From assembly GCA_020725425.1 (NCBI GenBank), contig DYFA01000001.1, forward strand, positions 1-40,599: a stretch of DNA of 40,599 nt. Direction: 5' to 3'. This DNA comes from Aneurinibacillus sp. (GTDB lineage Bacteria > Bacillota > UBA5301 > DYFA01). Below the pieces are notes generated by a model. That model was given only the letters and a program-made list of their open reading frames with translations. It did no database searches and had not been told where the DNA came from. This document shows, one piece after another, positions 16,059 to 23,349 of the stretch (its first letter is position 1; each line of letters begins with the position of its first letter). A program made the position numbers and the translations under genes.

Positions 16059-17097
16059 GCCTTGATCAGCGCCGCCAGAAGCTCATACTTGTTGGCGACG
16101 CCCAGCTTGCGGTTGATGTTCTTGATGTGGGCCTTGACCGTGTTTTCACTGATGTACAGCTTAGCCGCGATCTCGGCGTTGGTGGCCCCCCCGACGATCA
16201 ACTCCACGATCTCCGACTCCCGCCCGGTCACGGACCCGGCAGCGGGAAGGCAGGCAGTCCATCCGGGAAGCGGCGCCAGGAGTCCGGTGAGCAACGGGTA
16301 CTCCGGGCCGAGGCGGCCGAGCCTCTCTCCCAACACCCCCCATGAACAGAGCCAGGACGTTGACGGCGAGGCCGAAGCCGAAGACCCGAAACGTATGGCC
16401 ATGCAATTCGCTTATCTCCGCCAACAGGGTCCAGACGAACACGTCAAGCCAGGCGAAGGCCGAGAGAATCAGCGTTTCGGTGAGGAGGTACCCGGCCGGC
16501 GAAGACGGCCAGAGCCCAAAAGAGACGAAGCCCAGTCCAAGGAGGGCCACGCCGGCGTAGATGGTGAATCGCCGGTTGTATCTGGCGCTGAACCGCCAGA
16601 TCAGAGCCAGTGTAGCGAGGTAGGGAACCAGTTGGTAGTACCGGTCGAGGTCACGAAACGCCTGAAAAGACGGGTAAATGAGGTTGTAGAGCAAGCCGCC
16701 GTTGATGTACAGGCCCAAAATCAACAGGCAGAGAATCCATAGCAGACCGGTCGGGAAGCCTGTTTCTCCGGGAACGGCGGGCTTGGCTTCCGGCACGGTT
16801 TGGCCTCTGGAGAGCCAGAAGGAGGCCACGAGCGTCAAGGCCGCCATGAACCCGACCCGGTTTCCCGTCACCGCAGCGACGTAAGGGTGACTCCATCCGA
16901 CGATGAAGAGGGCCGAGGCCAGACCCAGGCCGCCAGCCCAGCCCGTGAAGGAGGGTGAAGCTGAGCCCCAGGGCGGTTCCGTCGCCGCCGCGCAGGGAAG
17001 CCAACTCGCCCAGCAGCGGACCGTGCAGGGGGAAGCTCAACAGCCACCCGAGGAACAGGGCGAACGACCCCGTGTCGGACGGGCAGAGCACCACCAC
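16025..17097 (-). pseudogene. Frameshifted LuxR regulator with MFS-like membrane domain
   Basis: Three minus-strand frames join into one protein: GSFALFLGWLLSFPLHGPLL (from about 17097), then ALFIVGWSHPYVAAVTGNRV and several more helices (LLWILCLLILGLYINGGLLY, LVPYLATLALIWRF, FRVFGFGLAVNVLALFMGG), then a C-terminal LuxR helix-turn-helix (TGRESEIVELIVGGATNAEI, AAKLYISENTVKAHIKNINR, KLGV). Frame changes fall near 16935 and 16340. The family, a multi-helix membrane sensor fused to a LuxR output domain, usually has 450-500 residues. The first helices are also missing. If both shifts were sequencing errors the gene would still be short at its 5' end. Confidence 0.7.
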
Positions 17098-17129
17098 TCA
17101 CAACTGGGCCGTCACCACCAGCGGGGCCA

Positions 17130-17356
17130 CGGGCGCCTTCCCGGGGACCTGGCGCAGCATCTGGGCGGACCCGGAGGTCACCGTCGAGGTCACGGGGCTG
17201 TACGTGTCCACGGGCCCGGCGACCGACTCTGACCGGGTCGTGCTGGAGAGAGCGCGGCTGGAGAGTCCCAACCAGCTCTATCTAGGCCAGACGATCCATG
17301 ATAACGGCGCCTTGATCTACAATGCGGACACGAGCTTCGACCGGGTGACACCCTAG
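17130..17356 (+). other. Possible 3' remnant of an unidentified gene
   Basis: The plus-strand frame ending at TAG 17354-17356 reads like protein in its last 60 residues (WADPEVTVEVTGLYVSTGPA, RLESPNQLYLGQTIHDNGAL, IYNADTSFDRVTP). It has alternating polar and hydrophobic residues and little of the Arg/Gly/Pro bias of shadow frames. It has no credible start and opposes the LuxR relic. I do not recognise the family; it may be the end of a secreted or beta-rich protein. Nothing else is visible between 17100 and 17395. Confidence 0.25.
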
Positions 17357-17395
17357 GCGAGGCAGCAGCCCAGACGCCGTCCAGCTCCCCGCAAA

Positions 17396-19051
17396 TCACG
17401 CCGGGCTGGCTTCCAGCTTCCGCTTCCGCTCCAGCTCCCGCAACTCGACCCGGCGGATCTTGCCCGAGATGGTCTTCGGGAGCTCGGTCGTGAACTCGAT
17501 CTCCCGCGGGTACTTGTACGGGGCGGTGGTCTGCTTCACGAACTCCTGGAGTTCGTGGGCGAGGGCGTCGGAGGGCGCGTGGCCCGGGGCCAGGATGACG
17601 AAGGCCTTGACGATCTCGCCGCGGACCGGGTCGGGGCTGGCCACCACCGCCGCCTCCTGCACCGCCGGGTGTTCGATCAGGGCCGACTCCACTTCGAAGG
17701 GGCCGATGCGGTAGCCGGCCGAGATGATGACGTCGTCCGCCCGGCCGACGAACCAGAGATACCCGTCCTCGTCCTGATAGGCCCGGTCGCCGGTGAGATA
17801 CCAGTCGCCCAGCATCCGGCTCTCGGTGGCCCCGGGGTCGTGCCAGTACTCGGCGAAGAGGCCCGCCGGGCGGTTCGGCGCGACCTTAATCGCGATGTCT
17901 CCCTCCTGGTTGGGGGGGAGGACCGCGCCGTCGTGACCGATGACCGCCACCTCGAACCCGGGGGCCGGCTTGCCCATCGAGCCCGGCTTGATTTCCATGA
18001 AGGGCAGGTTGGCCACGCAGACCACCGTCTCCGTCTGCCCGTAGCCGTCGTAGATGAGTTGACCCGTTCCTTCCTGCCAGGCCTTGACCACCTCCGGGTT
18101 GAGCGGTTCGCCGGCGCTGGAGCAGTGGCGGAGGTTACGCAGGTCGAAGGCCTTCAGGTTCTCCTGGACGAAGAGGCGGTAGGCGGTCGGCGGAGCGCAG
18201 AGGCTCGTGACGCCGTACTCGGACACCAGCTCCAGGGTGTGGACCGGGTTGAACTTACCCTTGGCGGCGTGGACGAAGAGGCAGGCGCCCTGGTGCCACG
18301 GGCCGTAGAGGCTCGACCAGGCGGCCTTCCCCCACCCGGTGTCGGAGAGGTTGCAGTGGAGGTCGGTCGGCCGCAGGGCGAGCCAGAACTTGCCGGTGGT
18401 CCGGTGGGCGAAGGGGTACGAGGCGTGGGTGTGGAGCACCATCTTCGGGAAGCCGGTGGTCCCGGAGGTGAAGTAGACCAACGCCGGGTCGTTGGAGCGG
18501 GTCCGGACGGCGGCGAAGTAGCGGGAAGCCCTGGCCGCCTCGGCCTGGAGGTCCACCCAGCCCTCCCTGGCGCCGCCGACCACAAGCAGGTGCTTCACGG
18601 TGGGGCACTCGGAGACAACGGCCTCGATCTTCGGGGCGTTCTCGAGGTCGGTGACGACCGCTGCGGCGTCGGACGACGTCAGGCGGTACTTCAGGTCCTT
18701 CGGGGTGAGCTGGGTGGTCCCGGGCATAGCGATGGCGCCCAGGCGGTGGAGGGCCAGCATGGTGTCCCACCACTCCGCCACCCGGGGGAGCATCACCAAG
18801 ACGGGGTCGCCCTGGCCGAGGCCGAGGCCTTGGAGGACGTTGGCCACCCGGTTCGAGCGGCACTGCATATCCCAGAAGGTCAGGCGCTGCTCGTGACCGG
18901 CATCATCCACGATGAGCAAAGCCAGCTTGCTGCGGTCGGCAGCCCAGCGGTCCACGACGTCGGTGGCGAAGTTGAAGTGCTCGGGCACGTTCCAGGAGAA
19001 CTCCTCGACTTCTCGCTTCAGGTCCTCGACGGGGCTGGCATCAGGAAACAT
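17396..19051 (-). CDS. Acyl-CoA synthetase (medium-chain, ACSM/AcsA-like)
   Basis: This 551-residue adenylate-forming enzyme activates a carboxylic acid with ATP and CoA. Motifs in order: YFTSGTTGFPKMVLHTH (P-loop), CSSAGEPLNPEVV, YDGYGQTETVVC, WYLTGDRAYQDEDGYLWFVG with the ATP-ribose Asp, GRADDVIISAGYRIGPFEVE (hinge) and LPKTISGKIRRVELRE with the C-terminal catalytic lysine. The overall pattern fits the ACSM medium-chain/aromatic acid group better than acetyl-CoA synthetase. ATG 19051 is chosen because GGAGGAGGGAG lies just upstream; the open frame continues further but without a start of this quality. It stands alone, divergent from the next gene. Substrate length cannot be told. Confidence 0.88.
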   Translation of the reverse strand: MFPDASPVEDLKREVEEFSWNVPEHFNFATDVVDRWAADRSKLALLIVDDAGHEQRLTFWDMQCRSNRVANVLQGLGLGQGDPVLVMLPRVAEWWDTMLALHRLGAIAMPGTTQLTPKDLKYRLTSSDAAAVVTDLENAPKIEAVVSECPTVKHLLVVGGAREGWVDLQAEAARASRYFAAVRTRSNDPALVYFTSGTTGFPKMVLHTHASYPFAHRTTGKFWLALRPTDLHCNLSDTGWGKAAWSSLYGPWHQGACLFVHAAKGKFNPVHTLELVSEYGVTSLCAPPTAYRLFVQENLKAFDLRNLRHCSSAGEPLNPEVVKAWQEGTGQLIYDGYGQTETVVCVANLPFMEIKPGSMGKPAPGFEVAVIGHDGAVLPPNQEGDIAIKVAPNRPAGLFAEYWHDPGATESRMLGDWYLTGDRAYQDEDGYLWFVGRADDVIISAGYRIGPFEVESALIEHPAVQEAAVVASPDPVRGEIVKAFVILAPGHAPSDALAHELQEFVKQTTAPYKYPREIEFTTELPKTISGKIRRVELRELERKRKLEASPA

Positions 19052-19226
19052 GCTACTCCCTCCTCCACTACTCGCTCCAGCAGTGCGTGCTACTCGACAC
19101 TCCCTGCTGGCGGGATAAATTATCGGTACATTCCACGAGGCTGTTGGAAATCCTGCCTTCTGCTCTGACTTCCTTTTGGCAGGTATGCCACCCCTGGCGG
19201 CCGAAGTAGTCCCAGGGGGTGAGACC

Positions 19227-20573
19227 ATGCGGACGAAGTGGCTGCTCGGAGTGGTGCTGGCCGCGCTCCTGGTGGCGCTGGGTAGGGAAACGACCCTGGC
19301 CGTGCCGCGGCCGTCATGGAACTTCGCCTGGATCGAGAGTCTGCTGCCCGCCGACCCGCTCAGCGTGGTAGCCGAGCTGGACCAGCAGTTCACGGTTGGG
19401 CCGACGATTGCCGGCGGCGAGTTCATCGACCCTCGGGAGAGCAGGGCGACGCTGGAGGCGCCGCTGCTCGTCTGGCTCACTCATGTGGCTGCTCTGCGCG
19501 ACGGCTACCTGGACGAGGAGGATGTGACGAGGTACTGGGAGCAGGATAAGGAGGCCATGGCCGACCGCCTGACCTTCCTCGTCTGGCTGAAGGCACCGGT
19601 TCGGGAGTACGCCGACCTCCGCAGCGAGAGCAGCCGCTCCCGGGCGTTCCTCGTGGACGATGCCGGCCGCCGGTTCGAGCAAGCACCCGAGTCTCTCCCC
19701 GACCTCGGGGAATCGCCGGAGTCCGAGGTCGTCCTGAACCGGCTCGAATTCCCCCTGACGGACGCCGAGGGGAAGCGGATCATCACGTCTCTCACGAAGC
19801 ACATCGACCTGTGTGTCGTCTCAGACCTGGGCGAGGCCAGATTCCGCTTCAAGTTCCCCGCCGAGGAGCTGGCAAGCGAGCAAGACCTCCGCCGCTGGAT
19901 GACGTACTACTACGGCGAGCCCCGGCCGGAACTGCTGGTCCCCGCCGTCAAGCTGCTGGCCGCCACCGGCGCCTTGGACAAGCCCACCGCCGTGGCGCCG
20001 CTCGCCACTTTCCTGGGCCAGGTGTTCCGCCAGAACCCGGAGAAACTGTCCGCCTGGGTGGAGGAGCTGGGTGGACTCAGGTCGGACCACCAGAAGGTTC
20101 TCTGGCGGGCGCTGTGGTCGGCGGGCATTCCCGAGGCCACTGCGTTGCTGCAGGCGATCGCGGACGAGGCGGCCGGAGAGAACCGGGGATACCTGGCCAA
20201 CCTCCTGCAGCAGACGCCGCCCGACCTGCTGACCATGGCCATCGATTCGCCCGCAGCCCTCGACATGCTCTGGGCGGCCTTTCTGGCCACTGGGGACGGG
20301 AAGTACGTGGCCAGGATCATCGAAGTCCTGCCGTGGGCGGCCCAGACCGCCGACCAGCCCAAGTTCTACCTGGGGGCGGCAGCCCGGTGGTCGTTGACCA
20401 GCAACGCCCTGCAGCATCAGCGGGTGCTCGAAAGCTGCGTGGAGCAAGCCGCCCACCAGCCGGAGGAGGGGAAGGCTGCACTCGAGGAGATCATCCGGAA
20501 CGTCCGGGAAGAGCGGAGCCGGCGGTTGAAGGAGAGGCCGCAGGTGGAGTATAAAGAAGAACAGGCCTTTTGA
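19227..20573 (+). CDS. Exported protein of unknown function
   Basis: The 448-residue product starts with a signal peptide or anchor (RTKWLLGVVLAALLVAL). I do not recognise the family. The N-terminal half is mixed alpha/beta with KHIDLCVVSDLGEARFRFKF. The C-terminal half looks like an all-helical repeat domain (PELLVPAVKLLAATGALD; HQKVLWRALWSAGIPEATAL; LDMLWAAFLATGDGKYVARI), which resembles conserved helical domains of bacterial proteins that measure length by repeated helices. ATG 19227 follows GGGGGTGAG. Its end overlaps a hairpin. No neighbour suggests a role. It is a real gene by length, start site and codon pattern. Confidence 0.75.
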   Translation: MRTKWLLGVVLAALLVALGRETTLAVPRPSWNFAWIESLLPADPLSVVAELDQQFTVGPTIAGGEFIDPRESRATLEAPLLVWLTHVAALRDGYLDEEDVTRYWEQDKEAMADRLTFLVWLKAPVREYADLRSESSRSRAFLVDDAGRRFEQAPESLPDLGESPESEVVLNRLEFPLTDAEGKRIITSLTKHIDLCVVSDLGEARFRFKFPAEELASEQDLRRWMTYYYGEPRPELLVPAVKLLAATGALDKPTAVAPLATFLGQVFRQNPEKLSAWVEELGGLRSDHQKVLWRALWSAGIPEATALLQAIADEAAGENRGYLANLLQQTPPDLLTMAIDSPAALDMLWAAFLATGDGKYVARIIEVLPWAAQTADQPKFYLGAAARWSLTSNALQHQRVLESCVEQAAHQPEEGKAALEEIIRNVREERSRRLKERPQVEYKEEQAF

Positions 20574-20586
20574 CGCGAAAGGCCTG
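20562..20586 (+). terminator. Hairpin between two convergent genes
   Basis: CAGGCCTTT and AAAGGCCTG form a perfect 9-bp stem around TGACGCG, spanning the stop codon of the plus-strand gene. The convergent DUF1657 gene ends 35 bases away. The paired AAA/TTT lies at the loop side, so T-tract termination is weak; the element may serve both genes. Confidence 0.45.
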
Positions 20587-20620
20587 CTCCAAGGGCTCCG
20601 ACTGCTTCGCTCTTCGCCGC

Positions 20621-20857
20621 CTACGCCTGCGGTTGCGGCGACTTGGCCTGCTGCTTCACCTTGTACTGCGGCTCCTGGTTCTCCGTGTAGTTGATCCGGC
20701 CCTCGAACCGCTTGATCATCTGGCCCAACTCCTCGGCCATCTCGAAGTACATCTTCTGGGCGTTCTTGTCCTGGCTGTCCAGGCCGAACTGTTCGAGGCT
20801 GGCTTTGGCGGACTCCAGGTTGGTCAGGGCCATGTGCATCTTCTCACCGACGGTCAT
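20621..20857 (-). CDS. DUF1657 domain protein (sporulation-associated family)
   Basis: This 78-residue protein matches the DUF1657 family along its length: MTVGEKMHMALTNLESAKAS, LEQFGLDSQDKNAQKMYFEM and AEELGQMIKRFEGRINYTEN. The tail QEPQYKVKQQAKSPQPQA is usual for it. Family members occur in endospore-forming Bacillota, often near spoVA-type genes. The start ATG (minus strand, at 20857) follows GGGAGGTGGAG. The function is unknown; the protein looks helical and may be a small spore or envelope component. Its presence is one of the better hints that this organism forms spores. Confidence 0.85.
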   Translation of the reverse strand: MTVGEKMHMALTNLESAKASLEQFGLDSQDKNAQKMYFEMAEELGQMIKRFEGRINYTENQEPQYKVKQQAKSPQPQA

Positions 20858-20940
20858 CGCTCCACCTCCCATTTTGGTTTGCGCCCCTAGCTTAACCGCC
20901 GGCCGGCCGGACATACCTCCTGTTTGGCGCGCGGATACTA

Positions 20941-20991
20941 GGGGGCCACCCACAGGGCGCCCTTGAGGGCGTTGGATCAGGGCAGGTGACG
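20941..20991. repeat. Direct-repeat copy 1 (decayed end of an ABC ATPase gene)
   Basis: This stretch matches 21571-21620 closely (GGGCCACCCACAGGGCGCC, then TTGAGGGCGTTG and GGTGACG shared). Read on the minus strand it is the C-terminal coding end of the transporter ATPase relic, but with a one-base deletion and a stop. The two copies flank the thioesterase gene. Confidence 0.65.
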
Positions 20992-21156
20992 CTTGGGGAG
21001 CCGCCACCCGGTAGGTGGTGTAAGAGGATTCCAGGCGGTGGGGGGTGAACCACGCGTCGGGAAACTTCGCCGGCTACACCGGGGAGTCGGGGGCGAGTGG
21101 GAGTTCGGGCCACCGCCGCGGGTGGCGAGGTTCATGGTGACGGAGGAGGAGCGCGA

Positions 21157-21594
21157 GTGACGGAAGCAGGACGACCTGGATTGACGCCGGGGGTGAAGGC
21201 CACCCTCCGCCACACGGTGGCGCCGGCGGACTGCGCTGACGCCATCGGGTCGGGGGGCGTCCGGGTCCTCTCGACCCCGCACCTCATCGCTCTGATGGAG
21301 CGGGCGGCCATGGCCGCGGCGGCGCCCCACCTGCTGCCCGGCGAGACGACGGTGGGAACCCGGGTCGAGGTGGAGCACCTGGAGGCCTGTCCGCCCGGTG
21401 TGGAGGTCGTGGCCGAAGCGAAGCTCCGGGAGGTGGATGGGCGGCGGCTCCGGTTCGACGTGGCAGTGACCGCCGGGGAGCGGGTGCTCGGGCGGGGCCG
21501 CCACGAGCGGTTCGTCGTCGAGCGGGAGCGCTTCCTGACCCGGCTCAAGGAGAAGTGGCCTGCGGATGGAGGGCCACCCACAGGGCGCCTTTGA
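21157..21594 (+). CDS. Thioesterase of the FlK (fluoroacetyl-CoA thioesterase)-like family
   Basis: The 145-residue hot-dog protein has the FlK-like catalytic set: Thr40 in VLSTPHLIALMERAAM, Glu48 in the same helix and His74 in RVEVEHLEACPPG. Starting LTPGVKATLRHTVAPADCAD and GRHERFVVERERFLTRLKEK near the end are family-like. Proteins of this group hydrolyse small or aberrant acyl-CoAs; only a few act on fluoroacetyl-CoA. GTG 21157 follows GGAGGAG. The last 15 residues run into repeated DNA that belongs to an ABC ATPase relic on the other strand, so the natural C-terminus may have been altered on insertion. It lies 2 kb from an acyl-CoA synthetase gene. Confidence 0.82.
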   Translation: MTEAGRPGLTPGVKATLRHTVAPADCADAIGSGGVRVLSTPHLIALMERAAMAAAAPHLLPGETTVGTRVEVEHLEACPPGVEVVAEAKLREVDGRRLRFDVAVTAGERVLGRGRHERFVVERERFLTRLKEKWPADGGPPTGRL

Positions 21595-22012
21595 GGGCGT
21601 TGAACTCGGGGCGGGTGACGATAGAGCGGGGCCGCGGCCGCGGCAAGTCCACCGGGAGCTCGAGGACGACCCGGGCGGGGCGGGCGGAAAGGACGTAGAC
21701 CCGGTCGGCTAAGAAGAGGGCCTCCTCGATGTCGTGGGTGGTGAAGAGGATCGTCCGGCCGAGGCGCTGCCAGACGCCGAGCCGGTTGACGCCCCAGAAC
21801 AAGAGCAGGCTCAGAGCGGAAATGACCGCGATGGCGGCGAAGACCCGGTCGGGGGTGGCATCCATGGTGCGGGCCAAAGCGATCAGCTCTGGATCGGCCG
21901 CCTCCAACCCGTCGACCACGCCGACCGCCACCGGGAAGAAGCAGGCGAGGCCGACCAGGAGCACCTTCGGCAGGATGCCGTACCCGAACCAGAGGGTGAG
22001 CAGCGGCGCCAC
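21545..22012 (-). pseudogene. Fused relic: ABC permease middle plus ATPase C-terminus
   Basis: The frame joins two proteins of a nitrate/taurine/HMP-type ABC importer. The first part (LLTLWFGYGILPKVLLVGLA, CFFPVAVGVVDGLEAADPEL, ARTMDATPDRVF) is the middle of a permease up to its EAA loop. It then jumps to a last-helix-like segment (SALSLLLFWGVNRLGVWQ) and directly to ATPase C-terminus (GRTILFTTHDIEEALFLADR, VYVLSARPARVVLELPVDLP). Walker A and B and the signature motif are gone. At least two internal deletions are needed. Its end overlaps the thioesterase gene and holds copy 2 of the direct repeat. Confidence 0.75.
21571..21620. repeat. Direct-repeat copy 2
   Basis: This is the better preserved copy of the repeat at 20941-20991; on the minus strand it encodes VTRPEFNALKGALWVALH, the C-terminus of the ATPase relic. 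Confidence 0.65.
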
Positions 22013-22019
22013 GACGGGC

Positions 22020-22192
22020 CGCCGCCCGGAGGGTGTGGAGGGTGTGCCAGAGGAGCAGCCCCCGAGTCTCCCAGGCGGCGCGGAGGACGAGCGACGGGCC
22101 GGGAACGAGCCACGCCGGGGTGTGGGTCAACCGGACCGCCCCTTCCCAGGCCAGAAACAAGGCGAACAGGCCGGCTGCCCCCAGAAGGCGCG
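22020..22192 (-). pseudogene. N-terminal relic of the ABC permease (ThiX-like)
   Basis: The minus-strand frame reads LLGAAGLFALFLAWEGAVRL then THTPAWLVPGPSLVLRAAWE and TRGLLLWHTLHTL, the first helix and the periplasmic start typical of SsuC/ThiX permeases. It then shifts frame and loses about two helices before the segment that continues at 22012. It has no start codon of its own and lies in a frame overlapping the preceding relic. Confidence 0.65.
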
Positions 22193-22357
22193 GCGAGGGC
22201 AGGCGGCCTGGGCCCGGTAGACGATCTCCAGGAGTTCCTTGAGATCTCCCTCCATCGTCGTTTCGAAGGGCCCCACCTCGTACTTCACCCCCGAAGCGGC
22301 CACCACGGCGATCGCCCGGTCCACCGCGGCGTGGAGCCGCGACTTCGGCCCCTCCAA
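22193..22357 (-). pseudogene. Relic of a thiamine-binding protein (YkoF/MTH1187 family)
   Basis: The 55 readable residues (KSRLHAAVDRAIAVVAASGV, KYEVGPFETTMEGDLKELLE, IVYRAQAAC) match the second half of the small thiamine-binding proteins found with HMP/thiamine ABC transporters. The N-terminal strand is missing, and the frame runs on into permease sequence instead of stopping. It sits right behind thiT, so it once belonged to the same riboswitch-controlled operon. Confidence 0.6.
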
Positions 22358-22398
22358 GAGCGGTAGGACTTAAAAGGCCACGCTTCCCCAGGGCATCG

Positions 22399-22992
22399 CT
22401 ATCGGACTCCTTCCCCGAAGAGATCCTTGCGGCCGGCCAGCCACCACATGACGGCGGCCGTGATCAGGGTCTCCGGCACCATGTACCCTCCGTTGTACAA
22501 GGCGGAATAAACCCAGACATTCTGGCCTTTCGGGGCGTACTGGGCGAAGAAGACCACGCCGGAGACCAAGTGTGCCACAAAGCGCAGCGCCGACCCGGCG
22601 ATGACCCCGGTCAGGACTGCGGGACGGCTGACCCGGACCTGGCCCCCGGCGCCTCGCCTGGCGAACCAGCCGGCGACCCCCAGCACGCCGAAGGCTACCG
22701 GGTAGTCCAGCGCGAACTGCACCGGTGTGACCACGTACGGTTTGAGCAGCAGGTTGAAGAAGCCGAAGAGCGCTCCCGCCAGGACGCCGGTGCCGGCGCC
22801 CCGGCGCAGGGCCACGAAGAACAGCGGCAGCATCTCCAAGGAGACGGACCCGCCCTGGGGGGCCTCAAAGACTTTGATGAAATGGAGCACGGCAGCCAGG
22901 GCCACCGCCAGTCCGACCTCGGTGATGGTCTGTGCGGGGATCCGCGGTCGGGCGGGGGCCGGGGCCGCCCGGTCGCCTGTCTTACTGTTCAT
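22399..22992 (-). CDS. thiT: ThiT, thiamine-specific S component of an ECF transporter
   Basis: The 197-residue membrane protein has about six helices and the ThiT pattern: AVALAAVLHFIKVFEAPQGG, SVSLEMLPLFFVALRRGAGT, PVQFALDYPVAFGVLGVAGW and VYSALYNGGYMVPETLITAA, the last two carrying the Tyr/Asn/Glu pocket residues of the family. It binds thiamine outside the membrane and needs a shared ECF module (EcfT, EcfA, EcfA') encoded elsewhere. The start ATG at 22992 follows GAGGAGGAG. A TPP riboswitch and terminator lie in its leader, so high TPP should stop transcription. It is the only intact gene of the operon; the ABC transporter behind it has decayed. Confidence 0.88.
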   Translation of the reverse strand: MNSKTGDRAAPAPARPRIPAQTITEVGLAVALAAVLHFIKVFEAPQGGSVSLEMLPLFFVALRRGAGTGVLAGALFGFFNLLLKPYVVTPVQFALDYPVAFGVLGVAGWFARRGAGGQVRVSRPAVLTGVIAGSALRFVAHLVSGVVFFAQYAPKGQNVWVYSALYNGGYMVPETLITAAVMWWLAGRKDLFGEGVR

Positions 22993-23032
22993 CCCGTTCT
23001 CCTCCTCGTTTTCTCCGGGAGAGCGGGCCCGG

Positions 23033-23073
23033 CCGCAAGAGAAAGCGCCGCAACCCTCCCCGGGTTGCGGCGC
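23033..23073 (-). terminator. Riboswitch-linked terminator (attenuator) of thiT
   Basis: GCGCCGCAACCC pairs perfectly with GGGTTGCGGCGC around a 5-base loop (23045-23073), followed on the minus strand by TTTCTCTT. It lies between the TPP aptamer and thiT, the standard place for a transcription-off switch. Confidence 0.85.
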
Positions 23074-23081
23074 ATATGGTC

Positions 23082-23175
23082 TCGTTCCATCCCTACGCTG
23101 GCATTACCCAGATCAGGTTGACGGGTCGGCAGCAGATGCGGCTGCCCTCTCAGCCGGCTAAACCAGCTCCCCGGG
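23082..23175 (-). ncRNA. TPP (THI-box) riboswitch aptamer
   Basis: The minus strand carries the conserved elements in order: GGGGAGCTGG at the 5' stem, GGCTGAGAGGGCAGC, a variable P3 arm with GCATCTGC, ACCCGTCAACCTGATCTGGG, and TAATGCCAGCGTAGGGA at the 3' side. These are the CTGAGA and CCTGATCTGG...TAATGCCAGCGTAGGGA signatures that bind the pyrimidine and pyrophosphate ends of TPP. It is followed by a terminator and thiT. Confidence 0.93.
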
Positions 23176-23194
23176 AATATGTGGTTGCAGGACC

Positions 23195-23200
23195 ATTATA
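23195..23200 (-). promoter_or_regulatory. -10 element of the thiT promoter
   Basis: The minus strand reads TATAAT, a perfect -10 box, about 20 bases before the aptamer. The expected -35 position holds TGGTGT, a poor match, so a weak or extended promoter is likely. Confidence 0.6.
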
Positions 23201-23242
23201 CCACCGCCCGGCGCGGGACACCACCTCTTTTGAAGGGACGTA

Positions 23243-23309
23243 TTTACCGAATTCCCCCGGTGTCGGGACAGGGGCCCGGGCGGCGGATGGCGAATTATTT
23301 TTCGGTAAA
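23243..23309. repeat. 9-bp perfect inverted repeat upstream of the SDH-peptidase gene
   Basis: TTTACCGAA (23243-23251) and TTCGGTAAA (23301-23309) are exact reverse complements 49 bases apart in the AT-rich intergenic region between the divergent thiT and SDH-peptidase genes. It may be a pair of regulator half-sites or whole sites read from each side. Confidence 0.5.
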
Positions 23310-23349
23310 TCCGCATCCTGGGTGGTGACTGTCCGGAAGGAGGGCGTCC

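Noticed and set aside
19053-19095. Three copies of CTACTC in the acyl-CoA synthetase leader
   Set aside because: Spacing is irregular (15 and 22 bases) and the hexamer is too short to stand out.
17555-19168. 537-residue plus-strand open frame
   Set aside because: It is exactly antisense to the acyl-CoA synthetase, is rich in Gly/Arg/Val and has no domain; a GC-rich shadow frame.
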